From assembly GCA_017301975.1 (NCBI GenBank), contig JAFLEI010000009.1:122669-186668 (forward strand): a DNA stretch of 64,000 bases. Direction: 5' to 3'. Numbering within the stretch: the stretch's first letter is position 1; each line of letters begins with the position of its first letter. A program made the position numbers and the translations under genes. Positions 55,501-63,692 of this stretch are shown here, in pieces. Source of the stretch: Verrucomicrobiota bacterium (GTDB lineage: Bacteria; Verrucomicrobiota; Verrucomicrobiia; Verrucomicrobiales; Verrucomicrobiaceae). Below the pieces are notes generated by a model, which had not been told where the DNA came from, made no database searches, and saw nothing but the letters and a program-made list of their open reading frames with translations.

Positions 55501-58160
55501 GCGGCGGCTCGATCAATCTGGCTGGTGGTACGGGGAGCACTCTCACGCTCACCAGCGGCGGGCTTCTCGTCACCGCCGGGGCCACGGACAATGATGTCGT
55601 GCTAAGCGGCTATGACTCCATTCAGGCGGGCACTTCGGGTGCTGGTAATGACGAACTCGTCGTTCACATCACTTCTTCAAACGCAGCGGCCACCGGTGCC
55701 ACTTTGACCGTGCAGTCCGCCATCCTCGACAATGGCGGTGCCACCAGTCTCACCAAGACCGGTGCGGGCACGCTCATCCTCGGCGGTGCCAACAACTACT
55801 CCGGCGTGACCACGATCAACCAGGGCATCCTCGAATTCGGTGCCTCCGCAGGAAATCTCGGCAGCGGCATGGTACGCCTCAGCGGTGGCACCCTGCGCTG
55901 GGGTGCTGGCAACACCACCGACATCACCGCTGGTTCACGAGCGGTGGAACTGTCCGGAGCCTCCGTCTATCTCACACCCAACTTCGGGGGTTACCTCCTT
56001 GAGGTCGGCAGCGTGTTTGATGTCGGAGCGAACAACGTGACGCTGGCCAACGCGATCGGGAACAACAGCCATGGCGGCCTGACGAAGACTGGGACGGGCA
56101 CACTCACCCTCAGCGCAGCACCGACCTACACGGGAGTCACCGTGGTCAATCAGGGGGCCATGAATTTCCAGACCATCGCGGCCAACACCACCGAGGCGCT
56201 TTACCTGATCCAAACGGCCAGCGTCACCAGCGGGACTCTTACCTCCACGATCCAAAACGGGATGAACCTCCAGTCCCTTGTGGTGGGCGGAGTGTACAAC
56301 AGCGCTCCGGAGGTGAACGCCACGCTGACGGTTCTGGGCGGTGCGGTGAACATCGGCGACGGCGGCGGGGACGACTTCATCCTCATCGGGTTTCGTGATC
56401 CCACCGCAGGCGTGGCCACGGGCAACACGGTCGGCAGCGTCAATTTTTCCGCTGCCTCGTCTGTCACCATCAATGTCAGCCAGATTCAAATGGGTGTTTT
56501 CAATGGTGGCATCTCGAATCCGAACAGCCGCACGACCACGGGAATTTTGACCCTTTCCAACGGCGTCAATTCCATCACGGCCAGTTCGATTCTCATCGGC
56601 AGTTGCCCTACGGGTGTGGTGAACACCACCAATCCCTCCACCCTGAATCTCGGTTCCGGCACCACGACGATCCATGTGGACACCTTCACCATCGGCGGGA
56701 TTCGCTCCAGGGCGGATGTGACCATCGGCAGCGGGGGTTCTTTCACGCTCCGTGGTCAGCAGGGTGGCAGTACGGGTGCCAATCTTTTCATCGGTGACAA
56801 CGACACCATCGGCACCGGCACCCCCAACAATTCCACCTTGAACCTCTCAAGCGCTGCTGCTGTGGACATGCGGATCAATCTGCTGGTCCTCGGCCGCATT
56901 GGTTATGGCACCAGCAGCAATGGCTACGGTCGTGGCACGCTGACGTACGCCGTGGGCACGATCGTGGCTGACACCATCCTCATGGCCGAAGCCAACTACA
57001 CCACTGCGGGCCTGACGCCGCTGAGCACCCAGGGCACCCTCAATCAATCCGGGACGGCCACGATGCGTTTCCGTGACCTCAGCCAGGGAGACGGCACCGC
57101 CATCTACAACTGGCAGGGGGGCACCATTGGCAACATCTCTGACACCGACCTCACCAACCAGAACGTGACCATCACCCTGAACGGTGCCGGTGCGAGCACG
57201 GATCCCACCCTTCGCAGCATCGAGGTCGAAACCGGCCGCACCGCCACTTTCGAGGCTGAGGCCGAAGTCGCGGGCAGCGGATCCTTCACGAAGGAAGGGG
57301 GCGGAAAACTCATCTTCAAGGGCGTCAACACCAACACCGGCAATGTCAGCGTGACGGCGGGCACCCTGTCGCTGGTCGCGGACGGCAGCATGGATGACGC
57401 CGCCTGGGTGAATGTCGCAGCCGGAGCAACCTTTGACATCAGCCAGCGCACCGGGACCGCTTACACCAGTGATGCCGTCATTTCGGGTGCTGGTACTATT
57501 GGTGGCACAGGAGCAACGTTCACCGTGGGCAGCAACGTGGGCACCACCAACAGCACCGGCGTCCTCAAACCCGGCGGTTCCAGTGTCACCAACAGCCTTG
57601 CTTCCGCTGGCACCGTGGGAGATCAAACCGGCACGCTGTATGTGCTGGGAAACCTCACGCTGTCGGGTTCGGCCTCCCGTGTGGACCGTGCCCTGCTTCA
57701 GGTGGGCAGCACAACCGACAACGCCGCATCCACGTTCGTCAGTTACGGCAGCGACACCGCCACCTGGGTCGATCACATCAGCACAGACTTTAGCGGCTTC
57801 CTGGCAGGGAACAGCGGGGGGCATGACCTCATCGCCTCCACCGGGACGCTCACGCTCAACAACAACGGCGGCATCACCGTGACTCTCACGGGCGGGTACA
57901 CGGGTGTCTTTGGCGATGTCTTTAACCTCATCGACTGGTCCGCCGCCGGCCTCAATCTCAATACTTTCACGGTGGGCAATCGTTTTCGAGATGGCACAGA
58001 GACGGGGCTGGATCTCCTGCTGCCCACGCTGGGCACGGGCCTGCTCTGGGATACCAGCCTTTTCGAGTCAGCGGGAGTCTTGGTCGTCGTGCCTGAGCCT
58101 GGCCGTGGTCTGCTGCTGTTGATCGCCTGCATGACTTTGGTCTGGCACCGCAGGCGTTGA
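52521..58160 (+). CDS. Giant autotransporter-type beta-repeat protein with PEP-CTERM signal
   Basis: It has 1879 residues. The signal peptide is at 1-18 (LLLSSTCFA), and ADIYWDGSSSGDWANVENW (18-36) is typical of these proteins. The rest is parallel beta-helix in type, rich in T, S, G, N and A. Four GTLT-type repeats are clear at about 210, 1078, 1187 and 1589 (KTGAGTLILGGANNYSGVTT, KTGTGTLTLSAAPTYTG). There is no outer-membrane barrel. Instead residues 1857-1879 are VPEPGRGLLLLIACMTLVWHRRR-like: a PEP motif, hydrophobic helix and basic end, the PEP-CTERM signal cut by an exosortase. Probably a surface or matrix protein. No exosortase gene is in the window. Confidence 0.9.
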   Translation: MCRFLLSCLLLSSTCFAADIYWDGSSSGDWANVENWTSALNGGSTPSLAPGTGDRAFFNADVFTNAITTLGAAQSALGLVFNGNASAGTTLGTLDDYLLTLGASGIDVQSGSQLINSSLAVSAKQSWSNTGAGTLTVAGGVALNADLTLAGTGGISITGGITSTTNRTLKLSNTSGSVSLGAVSNTGTLTFDTDADTNLTVNGIISGSSIQKDGAGTLTFNGANNFTGNLRIMNGTLKVNTSNAAAAQVIFGLAAGSAGVNGVGILTLDNTSAVSFRLNSLTYVHPTSDGAIINAGGGGSFSPTLALYGDRTFIVNETQSAMDLLVEVGIANGDGSARGIVKQSIGTMVMRGVNTYTGTTSVDRGSLVLDYSMNNSNSRLSDTAVTNLRGGILEFWGNTSAASAETMGSLAIVRANSTFSLVSNGQTVAVTLASGLSRSIGAGVVDFASNDWSKTVITASGGTVNGSTGILGGWATVDGNRWAAKDGSNAIVAVGSVQNDRSQWTATDHAVVNGAASGTLGTNTIASLIFDAPAGGTLTLNNAGSALTLGASALLVSDNVTGNTTLSGGQLMTQQAIGGQSSELIITNLSTGMLTISANIGSNNTPQSLQAQHLTFAGPGWILLTGSNNLIGHLATGSASQTSQVNIQGLVRVSGGNAITDYGTLAIASGAAMTDGAVLDLNGGSEGVGNLSGGAGGDNTYAEVGRGEIRLGTGGVLTVNQTGNTTLLARITGTNATLIKQGSGTLTTSTGVEHTMSGELAVLGGLMDLTGANAGFTSINTIRLRGGQLRSEQNSTSAVINKINNNAAIILEGTAGDGFRVTSNQNGTRTETVASLGLAGGANILTLDNTAATTTTALTALAFGATTSFSRTNGSTLVVRGPNLGGSPSAVTDATRVTFTTATAINSYLVGTSTTPGATNLKILAFAIGENSPTGVGDTFLTVDSATGNSLRTLTTAEYATNYGTAATDANLSLSATASALGTKTLNSLRIVSSGGSINLAGGTGSTLTLTSGGLLVTAGATDNDVVLSGYDSIQAGTSGAGNDELVVHITSSNAAATGATLTVQSAILDNGGATSLTKTGAGTLILGGANNYSGVTTINQGILEFGASAGNLGSGMVRLSGGTLRWGAGNTTDITAGSRAVELSGASVYLTPNFGGYLLEVGSVFDVGANNVTLANAIGNNSHGGLTKTGTGTLTLSAAPTYTGVTVVNQGAMNFQTIAANTTEALYLIQTASVTSGTLTSTIQNGMNLQSLVVGGVYNSAPEVNATLTVLGGAVNIGDGGGDDFILIGFRDPTAGVATGNTVGSVNFSAASSVTINVSQIQMGVFNGGISNPNSRTTTGILTLSNGVNSITASSILIGSCPTGVVNTTNPSTLNLGSGTTTIHVDTFTIGGIRSRADVTIGSGGSFTLRGQQGGSTGANLFIGDNDTIGTGTPNNSTLNLSSAAAVDMRINLLVLGRIGYGTSSNGYGRGTLTYAVGTIVADTILMAEANYTTAGLTPLSTQGTLNQSGTATMRFRDLSQGDGTAIYNWQGGTIGNISDTDLTNQNVTITLNGAGASTDPTLRSIEVETGRTATFEAEAEVAGSGSFTKEGGGKLIFKGVNTNTGNVSVTAGTLSLVADGSMDDAAWVNVAAGATFDISQRTGTAYTSDAVISGAGTIGGTGATFTVGSNVGTTNSTGVLKPGGSSVTNSLASAGTVGDQTGTLYVLGNLTLSGSASRVDRALLQVGSTTDNAASTFVSYGSDTATWVDHISTDFSGFLAGNSGGHDLIASTGTLTLNNNGGITVTLTGGYTGVFGDVFNLIDWSAAGLNLNTFTVGNRFRDGTETGLDLLLPTLGTGLLWDTSLFESAGVLVVVPEPGRGLLLLIACMTLVWHRRR

Positions 58161-58236
58161 ATGGGGGCTGAGCACGAGGCGAGTGGCGACTCTTTCTTGA
58201 CCTAGAGACCATGCTCTTGACTTCTTGAGCCCTCCC

Positions 58237-60777
58237 ATGTCTGACGCCACCACCACTCCCATGATGAAGCAGTACCTCGCCATCCGGCGTGAGCTGCCGG
58301 AGGATGTTCTGCTGTTTTTCCGGCTGGGGGATTTTTATGAGCTGTTCTTTGAGGATGCGAAGACGGCCTCGCCGATTCTGAATGTGGCGCTGACGAAGCG
58401 CAACGGGGTGCCGATGTGCGGGGTGCCGCATCATTCATCGCAGGGATACATCGCGAAGCTGATCAAGGCGGGCAAGCGGGTGGCCATCGCCGAGCAGACG
58501 ACGGACCCGGTGCCGGGGAAGATCGTGGAGCGTGCGGTGTCGCAGGTGCTGAGCGCGGGGACGATCAATGACCTCAACCTGCTGGACTCGAACCGATCCA
58601 ACTACCTGGCGGCGGTGTTTCGCGAGGGGAAGAAGCTGGGCCTGGCGTATGTGGACCACACGACGGGTGAGTTTGAGGTGGCGGAGTTCAAGGATACGAC
58701 GGAGCTCGCGGATGAGCTGGAGCGACTGCAGGCGAGCGAGCTGCTTTACAGCGAGGAGCAGGGGGACTTGATCGCGGCGCTGGGCAGTCCGAGCTGTGCG
58801 CAGGCGATTGAGGGTTATTTGTTTTTGATTGATCAGGCGCAGCACAGTCTGACGCAGCATTTCAAGGTGCAGTCGCTGGATGGCTTTGGCTGCCAGGGGC
58901 TGAGTGCGGCGATCGGTGCGGCGGGCTGCATTTTGCAGTATCTGCAGTTTCAACTGCGGCGGAGTGTGGAGCACATCCAGCGGCTGCGGCATGCTCAAAT
59001 TAGCGATGTGGTGCTGATCGATGCGGCGAGCCAGAGCCATCTGGAGCTGGTGACGGCACGTGGTGGCAATGCGCACACGCTGCTGAGCGCGCTGGACCGC
59101 ACGTGCACGCCGATGGGTGCGCGCAAACTGCGGCACTGGGTGCTGCATCCGCTGCGGGATCTGGAGGTGCTGACGCAGCGGCAGGACATGATCGCGGCGC
59201 TGCTGGAGGAGAGCATGCTTTTCAGCCAGATCCGCACGCTGCTGAAGGAGGTGCGCGATCTGGAGAGGACGAGCTCGCGACTGAGCCAGGGCAGCGGCAA
59301 TGGACGTGATTTGCTGATGCTGGCGTCTTCGCTGGAGGTGGTGCCGGCTTTGCGTGCCGCGCTGGAGCAGCTGATTGTGTCGGGAAATGCGGGGGATGAA
59401 TCTGCTGAAGGTGGGATCAGAATGATCCCACTCCTGCTGGCGCGTCTGCATGATCTGACTGCGATCTCGCAGGAGATTCAGCGGGCGATCGCGGATGAGC
59501 CGCCGATGCAGATCAAGGAGGGCGGGGTTTTTCGCGAGGGCTATCTGCCTGCGCTGGATGAGCTGCGTGCGGCCTCGACGCTGGGCCGGCAATGGATCGC
59601 GGATTTGCAGAACCGGGAGATCGAGCGGACGGGGATCAAGAGTCTCAAAATTAAGTACAACGCGGTGTTTGGGTACTTCATTGAGATCACGAAGGCGAAC
59701 GTGGGCAGTGTGCCGAGCGACTACCATCGCAAGCAGACGACGGTGAATGGGGAGCGATACATCACCGACGAGCTGAAGCGGATGGAGGACAAGATCCTAG
59801 GCAGCGAGGAGCGGAGCAAGGCGCTGGAGTATGAGGAGTTTCTGGGGCTGCGTGGCCGTGTGCTGGAGCATCTGGCGCACATTCAGGAGACGGCGGAGAC
59901 GATCGCGATTTTGGATGCGGTGGGATCGCTGGCGGAGACGGCGCGATTGTTTAACTACACGCGTCCGGTGCTGAACGAGACGCGGAATCTGTTTATTCGG
60001 GATGGGCGGCATCCGGTGCTGGATCAGAACCTGACGAGTGGTGAGCGCTTTGTGCCGAATGACATCACGCTGGAGCCGGAGGAGAGCCGCCTGATTTTGA
60101 TCACGGGACCGAACATGGCGGGTAAGAGCACGTATCTGCGCATGACGGCGCTGCTGACGCTGATGGCGCAAATAGGAAGCTACCTGCCGGTGGCGAGCGC
60201 GGAGGTGGGGCTGGTGGACCGCATCTTCACGCGCATCGGCGCAAGTGACGACATCGCGCGCGGGCAGAGTACGTTCATGGTGGAGATGAATGAGACGGCG
60301 CTCATTCTGAACAATGCGACGGAGCGTAGTTTAGTGATCTTGGATGAGATCGGGCGCGGGACTTCGACGTTTGATGGACTGAGCATCGCGTGGAGCGTGG
60401 CGGAGCATCTGCATGACCACATTGGCGCGCGCTGTTTGTTTGCGACGCACTACCATGAGATCACGGCGCTGGCGCAGAGCCGGAGTGCGGTGAAGAATTA
60501 CAACGTGGCGGTGAAGGAGTGGAACCAGCAGATCATCTTTCTGCGGAAGATCATCCCCGGGTGCGCGGAGAAGAGCTACGGGATCCAGGTGGCGAGGCTC
60601 GCGGGATTGCCGGAGGGCGTGATTGAGCGCGCGAAGGAAGTGCTGCAGCAGCTTGAAGCGGGGCACCAGCCTGCGGAGAGCGTGAAGGAGGTGCCGGTGG
60701 CGACGAGTGTGCCGGCTAAGGTGAGGAAGAAGGCGGTGAGTGACGCGGACGCGGGGCAGATGGTGTTGTTTGGGTGA
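58237..60777 (+). CDS. mutS: DNA mismatch repair protein MutS
   Basis: Recognises mismatches and starts repair. It has 846 residues (E. coli 853) from the ATG at 58237. A TTG at 58225 is possible. FFRLGDFYELFFEDA (residues 28-42) carries the Phe-x-Glu mismatch wedge. The clamp and core domains follow (TPMGARKLRHWVLHPL). The ATPase shows Walker A GPNMAGKST at 625-633, TRIGASDDIARGQSTFMVEMNE, then LDEIGRGTSTFDG and ATHYHE. It stands alone, and no mutL is adjacent. The gap to the previous stop is 76 bases. Confidence 0.97.
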   Translation: MSDATTTPMMKQYLAIRRELPEDVLLFFRLGDFYELFFEDAKTASPILNVALTKRNGVPMCGVPHHSSQGYIAKLIKAGKRVAIAEQTTDPVPGKIVERAVSQVLSAGTINDLNLLDSNRSNYLAAVFREGKKLGLAYVDHTTGEFEVAEFKDTTELADELERLQASELLYSEEQGDLIAALGSPSCAQAIEGYLFLIDQAQHSLTQHFKVQSLDGFGCQGLSAAIGAAGCILQYLQFQLRRSVEHIQRLRHAQISDVVLIDAASQSHLELVTARGGNAHTLLSALDRTCTPMGARKLRHWVLHPLRDLEVLTQRQDMIAALLEESMLFSQIRTLLKEVRDLERTSSRLSQGSGNGRDLLMLASSLEVVPALRAALEQLIVSGNAGDESAEGGIRMIPLLLARLHDLTAISQEIQRAIADEPPMQIKEGGVFREGYLPALDELRAASTLGRQWIADLQNREIERTGIKSLKIKYNAVFGYFIEITKANVGSVPSDYHRKQTTVNGERYITDELKRMEDKILGSEERSKALEYEEFLGLRGRVLEHLAHIQETAETIAILDAVGSLAETARLFNYTRPVLNETRNLFIRDGRHPVLDQNLTSGERFVPNDITLEPEESRLILITGPNMAGKSTYLRMTALLTLMAQIGSYLPVASAEVGLVDRIFTRIGASDDIARGQSTFMVEMNETALILNNATERSLVILDEIGRGTSTFDGLSIAWSVAEHLHDHIGARCLFATHYHEITALAQSRSAVKNYNVAVKEWNQQIIFLRKIIPGCAEKSYGIQVARLAGLPEGVIERAKEVLQQLEAGHQPAESVKEVPVATSVPAKVRKKAVSDADAGQMVLFG

Positions 60778-60849
60778 TTTTATAGGCTTTCCTATCAAAA
60801 AGAACCGGCACACAGTAGGCCTAACATTAATTATTCGTATCTTACGCAA

Positions 60850-61887
60850 ATGGACGCCTCTACCTCAAAAGACCAAGCGCTTGTTTTGCCGCCTGTCGAT
60901 AATGCTGCTAAAGCACCAATCCCTGCCTTCGTAACCCGATTGGTGTCGGGTATTGGCGAGGGAATGCTATTGATTGCATTGACGTGTTTTAGTTATGCAG
61001 CAGCATACAACTACAAGTTAGGCACTTACTTTTCCTATGGTCTGCCCAAGCACTTAGTATCCGTAGATCTGAACGACTGCCTTCGCGCTGGAGGGGCTGT
61101 TTTTTCAAGCTTATTTTCTATCATCCTCCTTGCGAATGTGCCGTTCGCAATGCTCAATGTGATCAAATTAAAAGGAAACTGGATGAAGGTCGTGTGTTTT
61201 TTGACCTTCACTCTTTATGCACTTTATGCGATCTTAACCAGTCTATTTGCAGTTTCTTGGTCGTCGTTCGTTATCGGCATGGGGATTTTTGCGGGCATCA
61301 TGCTCGTTATCTTTTTTTTGGTCGCTTGGATGTTGAAATCCAAAAGAAAAACATCTGCTTCTGAAGAAGTTTCTGATGTTTATGATATAGTTAGACGAAA
61401 TCTTGGATTTGAACTGTTTGCATTTGTCATGCTCCTCCCAGCGATGGCTTTTTATGCGGAGAAATTAGGCGGCGCCAATGCTGAAAAGCAGAGAGATTTT
61501 TTTCGTCTCGCGGGTACCAAATTTGTTCTGATTGACTCAATTCAAGCTGGGCTCATTTGCAAAACACTTCGTGAGGATGAAACAAAGCTGCTGCCGGGCT
61601 TCACTCTTCTGTCAGGCGATGAAATCACAAAATCCACTTTCATCCCTATCACACTTGCCTCGTGGAAATTGGAAGCAGAACCCAAAACTAAAGCCCCGTC
61701 TAATGCTGCAACACCCGAATCCAAAAACATGTCGGTAAAGACCACAATCTCCGAATCGCCTGTTGAGGAGTCGACTTCGAAACCTGCTGTCGAACAAAAT
61801 GAAGGTGCAAAATCTGAATCGATAAACTCGTCCGACCAGAAAGCTCCAGCCGCTACAGCACCAATGAATTCACAAAGGCAGAACTAG
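60850..61887 (+). CDS. Low-GC multi-pass membrane protein
   Basis: Not recognised. It has 345 residues. Five hydrophobic segments lie at about 36-55, 83-103, 114-137, 140-162 and 186-204. The first 35 residues are soluble, and residues 280-345 are a Ser/Thr/Glu/Lys-rich tail, probably disordered. It differs from mutS by clearly lower GC and freer codon use (many TTT, AAA, ATT). It starts 72 bases after the mutS stop with an AT-rich leader, and could be a later arrival. No neighbour suggests a function. Confidence 0.7.
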   Translation: MDASTSKDQALVLPPVDNAAKAPIPAFVTRLVSGIGEGMLLIALTCFSYAAAYNYKLGTYFSYGLPKHLVSVDLNDCLRAGGAVFSSLFSIILLANVPFAMLNVIKLKGNWMKVVCFLTFTLYALYAILTSLFAVSWSSFVIGMGIFAGIMLVIFFLVAWMLKSKRKTSASEEVSDVYDIVRRNLGFELFAFVMLLPAMAFYAEKLGGANAEKQRDFFRLAGTKFVLIDSIQAGLICKTLREDETKLLPGFTLLSGDEITKSTFIPITLASWKLEAEPKTKAPSNAATPESKNMSVKTTISESPVEESTSKPAVEQNEGAKSESINSSDQKAPAATAPMNSQRQN

Positions 61888-61944
61888 TGCCGGGGCACGA
61901 GATGAGGCTCAACGCGGCACTAGGCGCTATGGGCAACCGAAACA

Positions 61945-62190
61945 TCATGCGCACAGCCTGCGATTGCGGAAATGGTTCATGAAAGTGTCACGATCCATCT
62001 CAACGGCATCGTCATGATCCAGTTGGTCAAAACCCAAAATGGTCTCCTGACGCAGGAGGTCCAGCGAGGATTCGCGGAATTCTTTCTGTCGCAGTGCCTC
62101 GCGTACGACTTCACCTTCATCCTCATACATTCCGGAGGCCATTTTCCTGGCTAGAAGAGCGTCCAGAGCTGGTGGTAGGGTGACGGTCAT
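61945..62190 (-). CDS. ParD-type antitoxin (CopG/RHH family), orphan
   Basis: It has 81 residues. MTVTLPPALDALLARKMASGMYEDEGEVVREALRQ (first 35 residues) is the ribbon-helix-helix DNA-binding start of ParD antitoxins. The C-terminal part (LDLLRQETILGFDQLDHDD) is the toxin-binding helix and acidic tail. ParE should follow the antitoxin on the minus strand, but only 57 bases remain before the end of the convergent membrane-protein gene. The toxin is therefore missing and this is a solitary antitoxin or remnant. Lower GC than mutS. Confidence 0.78.
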   Translation of the reverse strand: MTVTLPPALDALLARKMASGMYEDEGEVVREALRQKEFRESSLDLLRQETILGFDQLDHDDAVEMDRDTFMNHFRNRRLCA

Positions 62191-62522
62191 GATTGCAAAA
62201 CTAACAAAGTCTTAATGAATGGCACTGACTTTTAGTGCGGTTGGTGTGTGTTTTGTAGGGTCTCGTCCGTGCAATGGTGGTCTGGGTGCTTGCGATGCAG
62301 GTGCGCGGCGGAACATGTTGGAGACGCTGCTGGTGAATGGCGTGGTGTGGCGGAGCGATGGGTTTGCTTCCCGGATTGTGGTGTGCCTACCCAGGGAAGC
62401 ACTTGCCAAGGCTCGGCATCTCTGGGCTATCATACTGAAGGCCGTTGGCCTTCACGATTTCGCGCTGGGAGCACAAGCCGACAACAATGGTGTCTTGGCT
62501 CCGTTTAACAGCCCTCACCACC
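62191..62522. other. 332-base gap without a convincing gene
   Basis: It holds short overlapping frames on both strands, none with good codon use. One frame reads GVPTQGSTCQGSASLGYH, the kind of composition that comes from dispersed repeats. A perfect 7-bp hairpin (GAAGGCC-gtt-GGCCTTC) lies at 62437-62453. Promoters for the divergent antitoxin and hydrolase genes must lie here, but I cannot point to them. Confidence 0.4.
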
Positions 62523-63692
62523 ATGCGCACGCTTCTCTTTCCTTTCCTTCTTTCGTTGATCGCTTTCGCGGACACACCAAAACTTCCTGGCATTGGGGAG
62601 GCGATGGAGGGGATGATTGAGAAGGGTGAGGTGGCGGGGGTGGTGACGGTGGTGGCGAGGAAGGATGGGGTGGTGCATCTGGAGGCGAACGGGATGGCGG
62701 ACATCGGGAAGCAGAAGGTCATGAGTGTGGACACGATGTGCTGGATTGCCTCGATGACGAAGCCGGTGACGGGGGTGGCGATCATGATGCTGCAGGACGA
62801 GGGGAAGCTGAACATTGCGGAGCCGGTGGCGAAGTATCTGCCGGAATTTGCGGGACTGAAAACGCCTTCGGGCAAGGCGGCAAATCTCACGATTACGCAG
62901 ATTCTGACGCATACCTCGGGGCTGGGGGAGGCGAAGGGTCCGAAGGCCGACGCAGCGCACACGCTGGCGGATCTGGTGCCGATCTGGATGGCGACGCCAA
63001 TGCAGTTCGAGCCGGGTGAGAAATGGCAGTACTGCCAGTCAGGCATCAATGCGGGGGCACGCATCGTGGAGGTGATCAGCGGGATGACATTCGATGAGTT
63101 TTTGCAGAAACGGGTGTTTGATCTGCTGGGCATGGCGAACACGACGTTTTATCCCACGGATGCGCAGTGGAGCACTGTTGCCACGGGGTATGCGAAGAAC
63201 AAGGACACCGGCAAACTGGAGGCCGTGCCGCCGCGTGGTGACTTCGGCAAACGCGGGCGCCCGCCGCAGGGCAATGGCGGGCTGTATTCCTGCGCGAAGG
63301 ATTACACGCGCTTTTGCCAGATGCTGCTGAATGGCGGCACGCTGGAGGGCAAGCGCATCCTGAGTCCGGAGGCGGTGAAGATTCTCTCGTCTGTGCATAC
63401 GGGGGATCTGCCATGCGGCTTTTTCCAAAAGGCGGAGTTTGGAAGTCATGGGAAGAACTACGGATGGGGCATCGGTGTGTGCGTGCTGAAGGAGTCGCAT
63501 GAGGGGCTGGCGGCGATGCTTTCGCCGGGCACTTTTGGTCATGGCGGTGCGTGGGGGACGCAGGCGTGGATTGATCCGAAGAAGGAGCTTATTTATGTGC
63601 TGATGGTGCAGCGGGCGAACTTTCCGAACAGTGATGCGAGCCCGGTGCGTGAGGCGTTTCAGAATGCGGCGGCGAAGGCGCTGGGGAGGTGA
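62523..63692 (+). CDS. Secreted beta-lactamase-fold serine hydrolase (class C/esterase type)
   Basis: It has 389 residues from the ATG at 62523, with signal peptide MRTLLFPFLLSLIAFA. The catalytic SxxK motif is S77-M-T-K80 (CWIASMTKPVTG). The second motif is Y170-C-Q, where true class C beta-lactamases have YSN. The third motif is HGG (FGHGGAWGTQ) instead of KTG. This set fits family VIII esterases or D-aminopeptidase-like enzymes more than a drug-hydrolysing beta-lactamase. A frame opening at 62445 adds 26 residues that do not look like a signal peptide. Likely periplasmic. Substrate unknown. Confidence 0.88.
   Translation: MRTLLFPFLLSLIAFADTPKLPGIGEAMEGMIEKGEVAGVVTVVARKDGVVHLEANGMADIGKQKVMSVDTMCWIASMTKPVTGVAIMMLQDEGKLNIAEPVAKYLPEFAGLKTPSGKAANLTITQILTHTSGLGEAKGPKADAAHTLADLVPIWMATPMQFEPGEKWQYCQSGINAGARIVEVISGMTFDEFLQKRVFDLLGMANTTFYPTDAQWSTVATGYAKNKDTGKLEAVPPRGDFGKRGRPPQGNGGLYSCAKDYTRFCQMLLNGGTLEGKRILSPEAVKILSSVHTGDLPCGFFQKAEFGSHGKNYGWGIGVCVLKESHEGLAAMLSPGTFGHGGAWGTQAWIDPKKELIYVLMVQRANFPNSDASPVREAFQNAAAKALGR

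Noticed and set aside
62523..63692. A drug-resistance class C beta-lactamase
   Set aside because: The second and third motifs are YCQ and HGG, not YSN and KTG, which fits esterase-like relatives.
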